Shown: positions 8,041 through 16,395 of the stretch, one piece after another
Numbering within the stretch: the stretch's first letter is position 1
Layout: each line of letters starts with the position of its first letter
Assembly: GCF_000301075.1 (NCBI RefSeq)
Contig: NZ_JH932293.1
Location: 1,284,225-1,330,508, forward strand
Source of the DNA: Bergeyella zoohelcum ATCC 43767
GTDB taxonomy: Bacteria; Bacteroidota; Bacteroidia; Flavobacteriales; Weeksellaceae
Reading direction: 5' to 3'
Length of the DNA stretch: 46,284 bases
Program-made: the position numbers and the translations under genes
Notes under the pieces: model-generated
What the model was told of the DNA's origin: nothing
The model's input: only the letters and a program-made list of their open reading frames with translations
Database searches by the model: none

Positions 8041-8838
8041 ATGAAAATGATTGCTCTTTGGGCATTAGGAATGGTAGCTATGAGCTGTTCTAAAGAAAAA
8101 GGAAATGAAGCTGCTACAAAGGCAGATACCTTAACGACGGAAAAAATAGTGGAAAAGCGTGAAGAGGATAAATCTCAGGATTATCTTATCACGCGTAATT
8201 CTGTGGGAAGATTTAAGATAGGTGGTACATGGAGAGCGTTCGCTAAAAATGTATATGGCTATGATTTTATAGAAGGATACGGAATATGTGTAGATGCATG
8301 CTGTGATGGAGGGTATTCTCTTGGAAATAATTTAAAAAAAGATGAATATGGTTTTGTAGATGAGCATGAGATTACCATTGGTGCCGCATTTGTGGAGGAT
8401 TTACCTTTTGATGCTACACAAGCCCAAAAGGAAAAATATAAAAATAACCCCAATTTGTTTTCTGTAAGTTCAGATAATTGTGGTGGCTGGTATGAAAAGG
8501 ATAAGATACAGTATATGGTGGTTCACAGCCCTAAATTTAAGACCCAAGAAGGGATAGGTGTAGGGATTACTTTGGAAGAGCTAGAGAAAAAATATGGAAA
8601 ATTAAAAATAATTGTAGGTTGGGTAGAAGAAGATGCGAATGCAATTAAAGTATTGATTCCTGATTACCCTAATATAGGATTTGCAGTGGATGCAGAAAGC
8701 TTTAAGAAAGATTGGGAAGAGATTAGTATTGAAGATATTGAAAATATTGAAAATAAGAAGTTTACTATTGCTGACTTTAAGCCCAATACTCCGATTGCTA
8801 GAATTGTCCTTTATGAAGAAGCAATTCGATATGAGTAA
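8041..8838 (+). CDS. Putative lipoprotein of unknown function
   Basis: About 265 residues. The N-terminus MKMIALWALGMVAMSC is a lipoprotein signal peptide, with a lipobox ending VAMS-C, so the mature protein is probably membrane-anchored. The next stretch is charged and low-complexity. A folded domain with a cysteine cluster (CVDACCDGGY) follows, and another cysteine lies in SDNCGGWY. The cysteines could form disulfides or bind metal; that is inference. I recognise no family. The upstream in-frame TTG at 7981 would add 20 residues but overlaps the promoter, so ATG 8041 is preferred. It is monocistronic, faces sodC convergently and shares a bidirectional terminator with it. Confidence 0.7.
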   Translation: MKMIALWALGMVAMSCSKEKGNEAATKADTLTTEKIVEKREEDKSQDYLITRNSVGRFKIGGTWRAFAKNVYGYDFIEGYGICVDACCDGGYSLGNNLKKDEYGFVDEHEITIGAAFVEDLPFDATQAQKEKYKNNPNLFSVSSDNCGGWYEKDKIQYMVVHSPKFKTQEGIGVGITLEELEKKYGKLKIIVGWVEEDANAIKVLIPDYPNIGFAVDAESFKKDWEEISIEDIENIENKKFTIADFKPNTPIARIVLYEEAIRYE

Positions 8839-8912
8839 TGATTTCTAGAATATGAAAATTAAACAAGTAGTTTATAGATGAATTTATAAACTGTATATAA
8901 TTAAGTAAGGCT

Positions 8913-8946
8913 AAAAAAGGAGTAAGAAAATTTACCTACTCCTTTT
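8913..8946. terminator. Bidirectional terminator between convergent lipoprotein and sodC genes
   Basis: AAAAAAGGAGTA (8913-8924) pairs with TACTCCTTTT (8937-8946). A and T tracts on either side serve both directions. Confidence 0.85.
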
Positions 8947-8973
8947 AAAACTTGTATGCTATGGCGTTAAAAT

Positions 8974-9477
8974 TTATTTGATTTCTACACATCCTACGCG
9001 TCCTCCTGCATCTCCAGTAGGTTGGGTTTTGAAGTCATCAGCTTTCGCATGAATAATGATGGATTTACCTATGATATTTTTGGTTTCATCTTTACAGCCT
9101 AAGCACCACTTGTCGGTAGTAATTACCATTCTAGCGTATCCATTTTTATCTGTTTTAAGGTTACCGAGATCTCCTCTATGGTGTTCCCCATGCTCCCATT
9201 TTCCGTGTTTTTCATGTGTAGGATTCCAATGTCCTCCCGCAGAAGAACCATCGGGTGCACTACAATCCCCAAACTCATGAATATGAGATGCAGATAATGA
9301 ATTAGGTTTTAGCTTATAAACATTTAAATCCAATGTTACTTTGTTCCCTTTTTGGGTAAATTTGGCAGTTCCTTGAGTAGAAGTATTGCTTTTAGCTTGA
9401 ATAGGGTAGGTATGAACAACTGAGTTACATGAAAATAGGGAAAATGTCATAATGCTTATAATTACTGTATTTCTCAT
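8974..9477 (-). CDS. sodC: Cu/Zn superoxide dismutase, lipoprotein form
   Basis: The 167-residue protein has all Cu/Zn-SOD landmarks. Candidate metal ligands are H65 and H67 (ASHIHEFGDC), H83 (GGHWNP), H100 and D103 (HHRGDLGN) and H143 (IIHAKADDF). The conserved disulfide would be C72-C163, and GDAGGRVGC closes the fold. A signal peptide with a lipobox (SLFS-C17) predicts attachment to a membrane on the periplasmic or surface side, where the enzyme removes superoxide from outside sources. An extra pair of cysteines (C125, C128 in WCLGC) is unusual to me. The gene is monocistronic with a -7 box just upstream. Confidence 0.92.
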   Translation of the reverse strand: MRNTVIISIMTFSLFSCNSVVHTYPIQAKSNTSTQGTAKFTQKGNKVTLDLNVYKLKPNSLSASHIHEFGDCSAPDGSSAGGHWNPTHEKHGKWEHGEHHRGDLGNLKTDKNGYARMVITTDKWCLGCKDETKNIIGKSIIIHAKADDFKTQPTGDAGGRVGCVEIK

Positions 9478-9491
9478 AGGTAAAATTTTTA

Positions 9492-9499
9492 CAAAGTTA
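9492..9499 (-). promoter_or_regulatory. -7 box TAACTTTG of sodC
   Basis: The minus strand reads TAACTTTG at 9499-9492, 15 nt before the ATG at 9477, an exact match to TAnnTTTG. I see no -33 TTG at the normal spacing. Confidence 0.55.
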
Positions 9500-9646
9500 T
9501 GAAAAACAATCTAAATATATTTTCTAGAGACAGAGATGTGCTTTACATTTTTAAAAGTTTCGAGATAAAATATTTTATTTTCTGTTACAACTTTCACAAT
9601 TGCAAATAATTTAAACGAATATTTTTTCTTGTTTGTTTTTTTTTAT

Positions 9647-9654
9647 TAACTTTG
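9647..9654 (+). promoter_or_regulatory. -7 box TAACTTTG of the outer-membrane barrel gene
   Basis: TAACTTTG at 9647-9654 is an exact TAnnTTTG match, 20 nt before ATG 9675. It lies inside a possible upstream extension of the reading frame from 9633, which argues that 9675 is the true start. Confidence 0.6.
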
Positions 9655-9674
9655 CCCTGTTAAAATTTTTCAAA

Positions 9675-10370
9675 ATGAAGAAATTATTTGTAGCAAGTGC
9701 TTTGGCACTTTTTGGGGCAGTACATGCTCAGGTAAATTATGGAGTAAAGGCAGGATACAATCTTTCTAATGTAGCTGTGAGTTCACCAGTATCAAGTGCA
9801 AAAGTTTTACTTGGGAACAAATCAGGGTATAGTGTAGGAGGTTTTGTAGAGTATGGTATTGGAAGTGGGTTTTCATTGCAAGGAGAAGTATTATATAGTA
9901 ATTTGGGAGCGAAAGCTACGGTAGATTCAAACAAGCTTCCTTCTACTGCTGAAAATTATGGAATAGATTTTAATATGCCTGAAGGTGTCAAAAAAGCAGA
10001 AATTAATTTTAGTGTCAATCAAATCACAGTGCCATTATCTGCTAAATATACATTTAATGATAAATTTGGTGTACTCGGAGGTGTAGGAATTAATTTCGTT
10101 ACAGGTAGAAAACTTTCTTTGAAAGCTGATGGGAACGATGTGACAAAATTTTTTGAACAAAACGAAAATATTGTTTTAAATGATGAACTCAAAAAGCAGA
10201 TTTCATCTACTAATTTCACACTTCATGTTGGTGCAGATTATAGAATTACTCAAAATGTTTTTGTGGATGTAAGATATAATTTTGGTATTTCAAGTTTGAA
10301 TCAGAATTTTACAGATTTTGTGAGTGCTAAACAAAGATACTTTCAATTTGGAGTAGGATATAAGTTTTAA
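9675..10370 (+). CDS. Outer-membrane beta-barrel protein (PorT/OMP_b-brl type), first of a tandem pair
   Basis: About 231 residues after choosing ATG 9675, which gives a clean signal peptide MKKLFVASALALFGAVHAQ. The mature protein alternates polar and hydrophobic residues as in 8- to 10-strand barrels (VNYGVKAGYNLS, FTLHVGADYRI, VFVDVRYNFGI) and ends with the aromatic C-terminal strand YFQFGVGYKF, which is recognised for outer-membrane insertion. It fits the porin-like family annotated as PorT or outer membrane beta-barrel protein; no ligand can be named. A Rho-independent terminator follows at 10399. The next gene encodes a similar barrel. Confidence 0.82.
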   Translation: MKKLFVASALALFGAVHAQVNYGVKAGYNLSNVAVSSPVSSAKVLLGNKSGYSVGGFVEYGIGSGFSLQGEVLYSNLGAKATVDSNKLPSTAENYGIDFNMPEGVKKAEINFSVNQITVPLSAKYTFNDKFGVLGGVGINFVTGRKLSLKADGNDVTKFFEQNENIVLNDELKKQISSTNFTLHVGADYRITQNVFVDVRYNFGISSLNQNFTDFVSAKQRYFQFGVGYKF

Positions 10371-10398
10371 TCATTTGGTCTAATTATAAGTTCAATAG

Positions 10399-10429
10399 GG
10401 CTACTTCTTATAAAAAGGTAGCCTTTTTT
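10399..10429 (+). terminator. Rho-independent terminator between the two barrel genes
   Basis: GGCTAC (10399-10404) pairs with GTAGCC (10418-10423) and is followed by six T. It ends only 2 nt before the start codon of the next gene, so it may act as an attenuator for that gene. Confidence 0.8.
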
Positions 10430-10431
10430 GT

Positions 10432-11112
10432 ATGAAATATTTATTAGTTTTTTTCATAGTAGGGGTAGTACCTGTTTTTGGTCAAAAGTATTTTGTAGAG
10501 GGAGGAGGAGTGTATTCTACCTTAAAAGTGAGCAGTAATTTTACAGATACTCAATTGGTTTCCGATAAAAAAAAGGGGTATTTTATTGCTTTTGGAAATA
10601 AATATATTCTTAACCGTCAGTGGTCTGCTGAAGCGAAAATAAAACTTTCAGAAACGGGAGGTAAAGTGAGTAACTCTACTTTTTTTATCAAAAATCAATT
10701 ACCTTATGATTTAGAAAAATATAGAAATGCAGATATTCGACTTGCGATTTATCAACTAGGAGCAGAGATAAATGCATTGTATCATTATTCATCTCTTGCT
10801 TTTTATGCGGGAATACAACCTTCTGTTATCTTTTTTGTCTCGTATAAAGAGAGAAATGTTAAAAAAAAACAGAATAATGGAGGAAATTCTATATCGATGG
10901 AAGAATCTGTTGTTGGTAATGATGGTAAAAAAATTAATATTTTAAGTGTAAAAGGGCAAATAGGAAGCATGTACTCCTTTACTCCTAAATGGTATCTCCA
11001 GTTAGGTTATCATTTTAATATTACCAATATGGTAACGGTACTTCTGAATAATAATTGGAGTTTTAGTTTTAATGAAACTGTTTACCAATTGGGGGTCGGG
11101 TATCGGTTTTAA
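10432..11112 (+). CDS. Outer-membrane beta-barrel protein, second of the tandem pair
   Basis: A 226-residue protein with signal peptide MKYLLVFFIVGVVPVFGQ, so the start at 10432 is firm. Beta-strand-like alternation runs throughout and the last strand is VYQLGVGYRF, nearly the same as the neighbour's C-terminus, so the two look like diverged paralogues. It probably resides in the outer membrane; its specific function is unknown. The start codon lies directly after the terminator T tract and no separate promoter box is visible, so expression may depend on read-through. The following 204-nt gap (11113-11316) is AT-rich, and I see nothing defined in it. Confidence 0.75.
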   Translation: MKYLLVFFIVGVVPVFGQKYFVEGGGVYSTLKVSSNFTDTQLVSDKKKGYFIAFGNKYILNRQWSAEAKIKLSETGGKVSNSTFFIKNQLPYDLEKYRNADIRLAIYQLGAEINALYHYSSLAFYAGIQPSVIFFVSYKERNVKKKQNNGGNSISMEESVVGNDGKKINILSVKGQIGSMYSFTPKWYLQLGYHFNITNMVTVLLNNNWSFSFNETVYQLGVGYRF

Positions 11113-11316
11113 TATTATTAATTAATATAAATATTTTAGCTATTGTTAAACATCTGTAGTTATTGATAAAAATAGATTGTTTTATTTAATAGACATCATT
11201 GATTTGGAAATTTAAAAATATACTAAATCAACAATATCAAATATTAAAATATTCAGAAAATCTAGAAACGGATATGATATTTAAAATTTATAATTGATTA
11301 TTTTACATTCCGCTTT

Positions 11317-12468
11317 TTATTTCCTAAAAATAATTCTAAATGTAGTCCCTCTCCCTATTTCTGTGTAGGCTACTTTTATTTCTCCGTTATGGTAATCTTC
11401 TATAACTCTTTTGGCAAGGCTCAGCCCTAATCCCCAGCCTCTTTTTTTTGTAGAATAGCCAGGTTTAAAGATACTTCGGGTTTTAGAGCTGCTCATTCCG
11501 ATGCCATTATCTCGGAAATCAATGTATATTTTTTTATTTTTTTCATAGAGTTTAATGATGAGATGACCTTCTCCTTTCATTGCATCTACTGCATTTTTTA
11601 CTAAATTTTCTATGACCCAACTTAGGAGAATTTTATTATGCAATATTTCATATTGCCCTTCTGCAATATAAAGCTGGAAAACCACTTTTGCTGAAAGTCT
11701 AGATTTCAAATAATTAAAATTTTCTTCTATAGTGGTTTGTAGATCATGGTCGCAGAGTTCTGGAGTAGAGCCTATTTTAGAAAATCTCTGAGAAATGGTT
11801 TCTAGCCGCTGTACATCTTTACTCAGTTCATCTACACCTATGGGCTGTGGTTTTACCGTTTTGAGAATTTCTACCCAGCCTATCATAGAAGAGAGAGGGG
11901 TGCCTATTTGGTGGGCTGTTTCTTTTGCAAGTCCTGCCCATAGGAAGCCTTCATCTGTTTTTTTGATGGTTCTCAGAAACCAAAAACTGAAAAGCAAATA
12001 CAGTAGAATGAAACAGGCTACGGCATAAGGAGAGTATTGTAATATATTGAGCAAGTAGGAATTGTCATAATAAACAAATTGGTTATTACCATTAGGGAAT
12101 TTTAGTTCTATAGGAGGATAATTATCACCCATTTTTAGGGCGTATTGGATGATGCTTTGCTGATGGTTTTCTATATCAAACGGAATGTTCCTATGGAACA
12201 TCGGTACACCATCTTTGTCCAAAATAATTACAGGAATGGTATTGTTAGATTTGTAAATTTCTAGCACCAATGCTTGTGTGGCATCATCGGGTTCAGTAAC
12301 ATCTTGCTGAAATTTGATGGCTTTTACAAAGAGGTCTATTCTTTTTATTTCTTCCTTTCTTAGGTAATTGATGAGCGTCATGGTTGCCATAAGTCCTCCC
12401 ACAGCAATGGTAGTGAAAATCACGAAAATGATCCATTGATTAAGTCTAGATAGAAAGGGATTTTTCAT
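11317..12468 (-). CDS. Membrane sensor histidine kinase (orphan)
   Basis: 383 residues. Transmembrane segments lie at about 12-36 and 144-166 and flank a periplasmic domain of roughly 105 residues. No HAMP domain is clear. The kinase core follows: H-box AHQIGTPLSSMIGW with phospho-acceptor H186, N-box ENLVKNAVDAM with N289/N293, DNGIGM, and a G2 box in WGLGLSLAKR. It should autophosphorylate and pass phosphate to a response regulator, but none is encoded nearby. It starts 12 nt after the stop of the PBP4-type peptidase gene, so the two are probably cotranscribed. This invites the idea that it senses cell-wall or envelope state; that is inference. Confidence 0.87.
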   Translation of the reverse strand: MKNPFLSRLNQWIIFVIFTTIAVGGLMATMTLINYLRKEEIKRIDLFVKAIKFQQDVTEPDDATQALVLEIYKSNNTIPVIILDKDGVPMFHRNIPFDIENHQQSIIQYALKMGDNYPPIELKFPNGNNQFVYYDNSYLLNILQYSPYAVACFILLYLLFSFWFLRTIKKTDEGFLWAGLAKETAHQIGTPLSSMIGWVEILKTVKPQPIGVDELSKDVQRLETISQRFSKIGSTPELCDHDLQTTIEENFNYLKSRLSAKVVFQLYIAEGQYEILHNKILLSWVIENLVKNAVDAMKGEGHLIIKLYEKNKKIYIDFRDNGIGMSSSKTRSIFKPGYSTKKRGWGLGLSLAKRVIEDYHNGEIKVAYTEIGRGTTFRIIFRK

Positions 12469-12480
12469 ACACTCAGGATT

Positions 12481-13854
12481 TTATTCTTTTAGAGGGGATA
12501 GCATGTTAAATAGAGGAGTATTGAGGTCAGTATCTTGGTAATTATTGATAATAATGGCAAAATAATAATTTTTTCCTGATTTAGCCTGATGGATTCCTGA
12601 ATACGATTTGGTGTGCCGCATGGTTCCACTCTTCATTTTCATACCATTTTTTTGTTCAGGAAATCCTTTGAAGTAAGCGTCAAACCAAGGTTGTTTCTTG
12701 GAGTAGAGCAGAGCGAGTACTTCTGCTTTGGCACTCACATAGTTTTTAGGTGAAAGTCCACTTCCATCGGCAAAATTGATCATTTCTTCGGGGATACCTT
12801 TACTTATCCAGTATTTTTTGAGTAAATCTACACCTACGGCATATTGGCTATTGCCTGTTTTTTCTTTGGCTATCGTTTTTAATAAATTTTCTCCATATAG
12901 ATTAACGCTTTTTTTCAAAAACCAATAGATGATTTCCCTCATAGTAGGAGACTTCCATTCCAGAAGCAGGGTAGAGTTTTGAATTTCCTTTTTTTGGTGC
13001 GAAAATAGATTCATAGATGCCGTTCTTATTTCCCCTAAAACCGATATTCCATTTTGTATAAGGTGGTTTTTTAGCTCTAGTCCTAATTGAAAAGGAGGAT
13101 TAGGAACTGCACCCGAAATAGTCATTTTTTTATGGGCAGGAAGTTTTCCATTAATATATGCGAAATCAGAAAAAGGGGCAGTGTAGATGATGCTTTGGTC
13201 GCTGTTTCCACCTATCGTCAGCTCATTAATCCATGAAATATTTTTCATAGGTTGGTAGATGATTTCATTGCCCAATGCGGTAAGGTCAAACTGATTTTCC
13301 CGCCAGTTAATCCCAAAAACGCCAGCCCCATAATAATTTCCTATATCTTGCCAAGTCCATCCACCAGGAATACTCTGAATATCAAAGATGCCATCGTCCA
13401 TATAGATATCTCCTCGGATGGTATTTATTTTTTTATCTTTCAATTTTGCCGTGATAGCAGAGAGAAAATGTTCTGGCTTTGTGCTTTGGTATCTCCAGCT
13501 TCCCAATGTAGGGTCTCCACTTCCTCGGAGGATAAGGTCTCCATAAAGTTCTTGGTTGATAATATCCCCTGATGTAAAAATAGAAGTGGTATAAGTGTAG
13601 GAGGGAGAAAGTAATTCCATGGCGGTAGCTGCCGTAAAAATCTTTTGAGTAGATGCGGTAGTAAGTCCTTTTTCTCCTTGGTAATTATAGATGGTGTTCC
13701 CCTTTTCATCGGCTACGAAATAAGACAAATTGCTCACTTTACCTTTGGGGGTAGAGAGAAATTTTTGAACTTCTTTGTTCAGTCGGTTTTGTAAGTTGGT
13801 TTGTGCTGAAATGGATAGAGAAATGCCTATCGTTACTAAAAAAAATACTTTCAC
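12481..13854 (-). CDS. dacB: D-alanyl-D-alanine carboxypeptidase/endopeptidase, PBP4 (DacB) family, divergent copy
   Basis: 457 residues with a signal peptide ending SISAQ. The S13 serine-peptidase motifs are SxxK as STQK at 68-71, SxN as SVN at 316-318, and the third motif as KSG at 408-410, where most family members have KTG. The large inserted domain between the first two motifs is typical of PBP4. It acts in the periplasm on peptidoglycan cross-bridges. A paralogue with canonical motifs lies at 33969-35414. Its own promoter (13877-13907) overlaps the end of the upstream SRPBCC gene, and the histidine kinase gene follows at 12 nt. The KSG change is seen in other penicillin-binding proteins and need not abolish activity. 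Confidence 0.88.
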   Translation of the reverse strand: MKVFFLVTIGISLSISAQTNLQNRLNKEVQKFLSTPKGKVSNLSYFVADEKGNTIYNYQGEKGLTTASTQKIFTAATAMELLSPSYTYTTSIFTSGDIINQELYGDLILRGSGDPTLGSWRYQSTKPEHFLSAITAKLKDKKINTIRGDIYMDDGIFDIQSIPGGWTWQDIGNYYGAGVFGINWRENQFDLTALGNEIIYQPMKNISWINELTIGGNSDQSIIYTAPFSDFAYINGKLPAHKKMTISGAVPNPPFQLGLELKNHLIQNGISVLGEIRTASMNLFSHQKKEIQNSTLLLEWKSPTMREIIYWFLKKSVNLYGENLLKTIAKEKTGNSQYAVGVDLLKKYWISKGIPEEMINFADGSGLSPKNYVSAKAEVLALLYSKKQPWFDAYFKGFPEQKNGMKMKSGTMRHTKSYSGIHQAKSGKNYYFAIIINNYQDTDLNTPLFNMLSPLKE

Positions 13855-13876
13855 GGTGGAATTTTTAGATGAATTC

Positions 13877-13907
13877 CAAATGTAGTATGATTTTTTTAAT
13901 GGACAAA
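13877..13907 (-). promoter_or_regulatory. Promoter of the PBP4-family gene
   Basis: On the minus strand TTTG (13907-13904), a 19-nt spacer, and TACATTTG (13884-13877) match the Bacteroidota consensus TTTG-N19-TAnnTTTG. The ATG follows at 13854. Confidence 0.75.
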
Positions 13908-13911
13908 ATAA

Positions 13912-14949
13912 TTATGAATAAGCCAATATCATTTTCACCAAAATCGGCTGGTCTTTTTGAGGTTTTTTAAGGAAAACGAGGGCGAAATAATGCATGGTTT
14001 TATTCTCTTTATCTGCTTTTTGTAAGAGGTTTTGTTGCACTTTTACTCTTCCTTCCCAGTCTCCTTTGTAGTAAGCAATCAAGGCGTGGGAGGCGGGCTT
14101 ATGCTGAACGGAAAAACTAGCATCTTTAATGGGTTGTAGCTGATTTACTGGCATTCCGAGGAAATACTGTTGCTCTTTCATGGTAGATTTTGGAGCATAA
14201 AATAGGGTGGTATAGCCCATATCATCTGCCTTTATTCCCATATCTAAAGTGATGAAATTTTCTAATTTGGTAGAATTTTTTTCTAAGTTTTTAGTCCAAT
14301 CGTTTTTATTATTTTTAGACGAAGAAGAAATACCGATGTAATTTGTTGCCTCTAGTTTTTCTACTTCTATAGAGTCAAACTGAATTTTTCCTAATTGGTT
14401 TTCTTTTTGAATTTTATTTTCTACGAAATTTTTTAGTTGTACCATACTTTGATTTACTTTTTGCTGAAAATCACTTTCGTTGTCAAAAAGTTCATCTTGA
14501 AAAATAGCATTGGTAGGGGGGATGGTCATTGTATAATTCAGCTGAGTGCCATTGCCTACAGGCTTGAAATGAACATCTAAAAGAATAGGTTTTTTATTAT
14601 TGGATTCAATGATTTGATACTGAATGTGTTGGTGGGATTTTCTTTTTTTTATAGAAAGCTCTATTTGTCTTTTTTTATCTTTAGAAAAAAGAGTAGAAGA
14701 GGCATTTAATCCTTCGTAAGGGGAATAATAGACCATGGAAGGGAAGTCTTTTTCAGAAAAAAATACAGACCAATTATTCAGTTTTTGAAGGTGATCAAAA
14801 TGAGGAAACACTTTGTCTATAGGTAAATCTATATTTTTTTGGAGGGTGATGATTTGGGGTTCTTCCTTTCTGAAGTGGAAGTAAGCATAAATGCCAATTG
14901 CAGTGAAGATTAGTAATATAGAGGCGGTTTTTATAATTTTTTTGAACAT
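13912..14949 (-). CDS. Membrane-anchored SRPBCC-family protein with a possible GyrI-like C-terminal half
   Basis: 345 residues. A single N-terminal transmembrane helix (residues about 8-25) precedes a domain resembling SRPBCC/polyketide-cyclase-like proteins: LPIDKVFPHFDHLQKLNNW, then beta strands ending in GNGTQLNYTMTIPP near 150. The second half (about 190-345) has the look of an AraC effector-binding/GyrI-like ligand domain (GYTTLFYAP, HALIAYYKGDW). Proteins with this SRPBCC plus GyrI-like order are frequent in Bacteroidota, but their ligand is unknown. The gene has a divergent promoter region with dinB and precedes the dacB-kinase pair. Domain calls are by pattern, not by search. Confidence 0.6.
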   Translation of the reverse strand: MFKKIIKTASILLIFTAIGIYAYFHFRKEEPQIITLQKNIDLPIDKVFPHFDHLQKLNNWSVFFSEKDFPSMVYYSPYEGLNASSTLFSKDKKRQIELSIKKRKSHQHIQYQIIESNNKKPILLDVHFKPVGNGTQLNYTMTIPPTNAIFQDELFDNESDFQQKVNQSMVQLKNFVENKIQKENQLGKIQFDSIEVEKLEATNYIGISSSSKNNKNDWTKNLEKNSTKLENFITLDMGIKADDMGYTTLFYAPKSTMKEQQYFLGMPVNQLQPIKDASFSVQHKPASHALIAYYKGDWEGRVKVQQNLLQKADKENKTMHYFALVFLKKPQKDQPILVKMILAYS

Positions 14950-14974
14950 GAATTTCTATAGATGATTCCATTTA

Positions 14975-14982
14975 CAAAGCTA
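14975..14982 (-). promoter_or_regulatory. -7 box TAGCTTTG of the SRPBCC gene
   Basis: The minus strand reads TAGCTTTG at 14982-14975, 26 nt before the ATG at 14949. It is an exact TAnnTTTG match without a well-spaced -33 element. Confidence 0.5.
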
Positions 14983-15039
14983 AGGATTTTGTGGGATATA
15001 AAAAATAAGGCAAAACATTCCTTGCGTTCATATTTTCAT

Positions 15040-15047
15040 TATCTTTG
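15040..15047 (+). promoter_or_regulatory. -7 box TATCTTTG of the DinB-family gene
   Basis: TATCTTTG at 15040-15047, 21 nt before ATG 15068; a TTG at 15022-15024 is 15 nt upstream. It is divergent from the SRPBCC promoter. Confidence 0.55.
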
Positions 15048-15067
15048 GAGATTAAAATTAAGAATAA

Positions 15068-15535
15068 ATGAATTATCATTTTAAGGCTCATCAGCAAATA
15101 AGAGAAAACCTTGCGAATATTCTTAGAACTACTTCGCTGAAAGATCTTAGCAATATCCCTGATGGGTTTAATAATAATATTTTTTGGAATATTGCCCATT
15201 GTGTAGCCACACAGCAATTGCTCCATTACTATCTCAGTGGTAATGATTTTAGAATAGATACTTACTGGATAGATACTTTTAGGAAAGGGACATTGCCTAC
15301 TTTAGAAGTAACGGAATCAGATGTAGAAAAACTGGATTTTCTACTAGTAGAAACTGGAAAAATTTTGATAGAAGATTATGATGAAGGCTTATTTGATGAT
15401 TATCAGTCTTATACTACCAGTTTTGGGCTTGATTTGAAAAATATTCAGGAGGCCATTATTTTTAATAATATCCATGAGGGGTTACACTATGGCTATGTGA
15501 TGGCTCAGAAAAGGGCTCTGTTGCAGTATTTTTAA
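15068..15535 (+). CDS. DinB-family putative metal-dependent protein
   Basis: 155 residues, predicted four-helix bundle. The three histidines of the DinB/YfiT metal site are in place: H44 (WNIAHCVATQQ), H136 and H140 (NNIHEGLHYGYVMAQKR). The family includes thiol transferases and damage-induced proteins, but most members, this one included, have no assigned substrate. The protein is cytosolic. The gene has its own -7 box and runs toward rlmB across a 63-nt spacer packed with a short-period array. Confidence 0.82.
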   Translation: MNYHFKAHQQIRENLANILRTTSLKDLSNIPDGFNNNIFWNIAHCVATQQLLHYYLSGNDFRIDTYWIDTFRKGTLPTLEVTESDVEKLDFLLVETGKILIEDYDEGLFDDYQSYTTSFGLDLKNIQEAIIFNNIHEGLHYGYVMAQKRALLQYF

Positions 15536-15544
15536 ATTGTGGCA

Positions 15545-15594
15545 GGCTATTACCAGTTGGCTGTTAGCTCTTTAACTTTATAACCTTTTAACTT
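15545..15594. repeat. 7/8-nt-period array between dinB-like gene and rlmB
   Basis: GGCTATT, ACCAGTT, GGCTGTT and AGCTCTT run in a register of 7 from 15545. TAAC then recurs at 15573, 15581 and 15589 with a period of 8. The array reaches to within 5 nt of the rlmB start codon. Confidence 0.65.
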
Positions 15595-15598
15595 TAAG

Positions 15599-16354
15599 AT
15601 GGAACAAAAAAAAGAAGATTTTATTTTCGGGCTTCGTCCTGTAATGGAGGCTATAGAAGCGGGAAAAACCATTGATAAAATATTTTTACAAAACGGATTA
15701 CAAGGGCAAATTTATGCCGACCTTAAAAAACTTTTAGGAAAACATGGACTTCGTGCGAATTATGTGCCTGTGGAAAAATTGAACCGATTTACTCGGAAAA
15801 ATCATCAGGGCGTAGTGGCGTTCATTTCAGATGTTCCTTTCCATAAGATAGAAGATATTCTACCCCAGATTTTTGAGGAGGGAAAATCTCCTTTCTTACT
15901 TATTTTAGACCGATTGACCGATGTGAGAAATTTTGGGGCAATATGCAGAACGGCAGAATGTGTAGGGGTAGATGCTATCATTATTCCAGAAAAAGGAGCG
16001 GCTCCTATTAATTCAGATGCTATAAAAACTTCCGCAGGAGCCATTTACAATATTAAAATATGCAAAGAGAAAAATTTGGCTCATACCATTGATTTTTTAC
16101 AGCAATCTGGGGTAGCGGTCTTTGCAGCATCTGAAAAAGCACAAAAATTGATTTATGATGTAGATTTTACTGAGCCTTGTGCCTTGGTGATGGGAAATGA
16201 AGAAACGGGAATTTCCAAAGAAGTGCTTCATCATTCAGATGAAAAAATAAAACTTCCTATAGTAGGTAAAACACAATCTCTTAATGTTTCTGTAGCATGT
16301 GGAGCTATCCTTTACGAAGCGGTGAGACAGAAGCATATCAGTTCATTAGGATAA
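15599..16354 (+). CDS. rlmB: 23S rRNA (guanosine-2'-O)-methyltransferase RlmB
   Basis: 251 residues. An N-terminal substrate-binding domain (FIFGLRPVMEAIEAG) is followed by the SPOUT methyltransferase domain. Motif 1 is LDRLTDVRNFGAICRTAE near 104-121, and the knot motifs are ALVMGNEETGIS and LPIVGKTQSLNVSVA near the C-terminus. RlmB uses S-adenosylmethionine to 2'-O-methylate a guanosine in 23S rRNA (G2251 in E. coli). Length and motif order are normal. It starts a run of plus-strand genes, with a 41-nt gap to the following lipoprotein gene. Confidence 0.92.
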   Translation: MEQKKEDFIFGLRPVMEAIEAGKTIDKIFLQNGLQGQIYADLKKLLGKHGLRANYVPVEKLNRFTRKNHQGVVAFISDVPFHKIEDILPQIFEEGKSPFLLILDRLTDVRNFGAICRTAECVGVDAIIIPEKGAAPINSDAIKTSAGAIYNIKICKEKNLAHTIDFLQQSGVAVFAASEKAQKLIYDVDFTEPCALVMGNEETGISKEVLHHSDEKIKLPIVGKTQSLNVSVACGAILYEAVRQKHISSLG

Positions 16355-16395
16355 AAAAGAATAGAAAAAGATTAAAATAAAAATCATTTCAAACA

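Noticed and set aside
15068-15226. Minus-strand frame overlapping dinB-like gene (14972-15226)
   Set aside because: It is antisense to a well-supported DinB-family gene, with no recognisable domain or promoter of its own.
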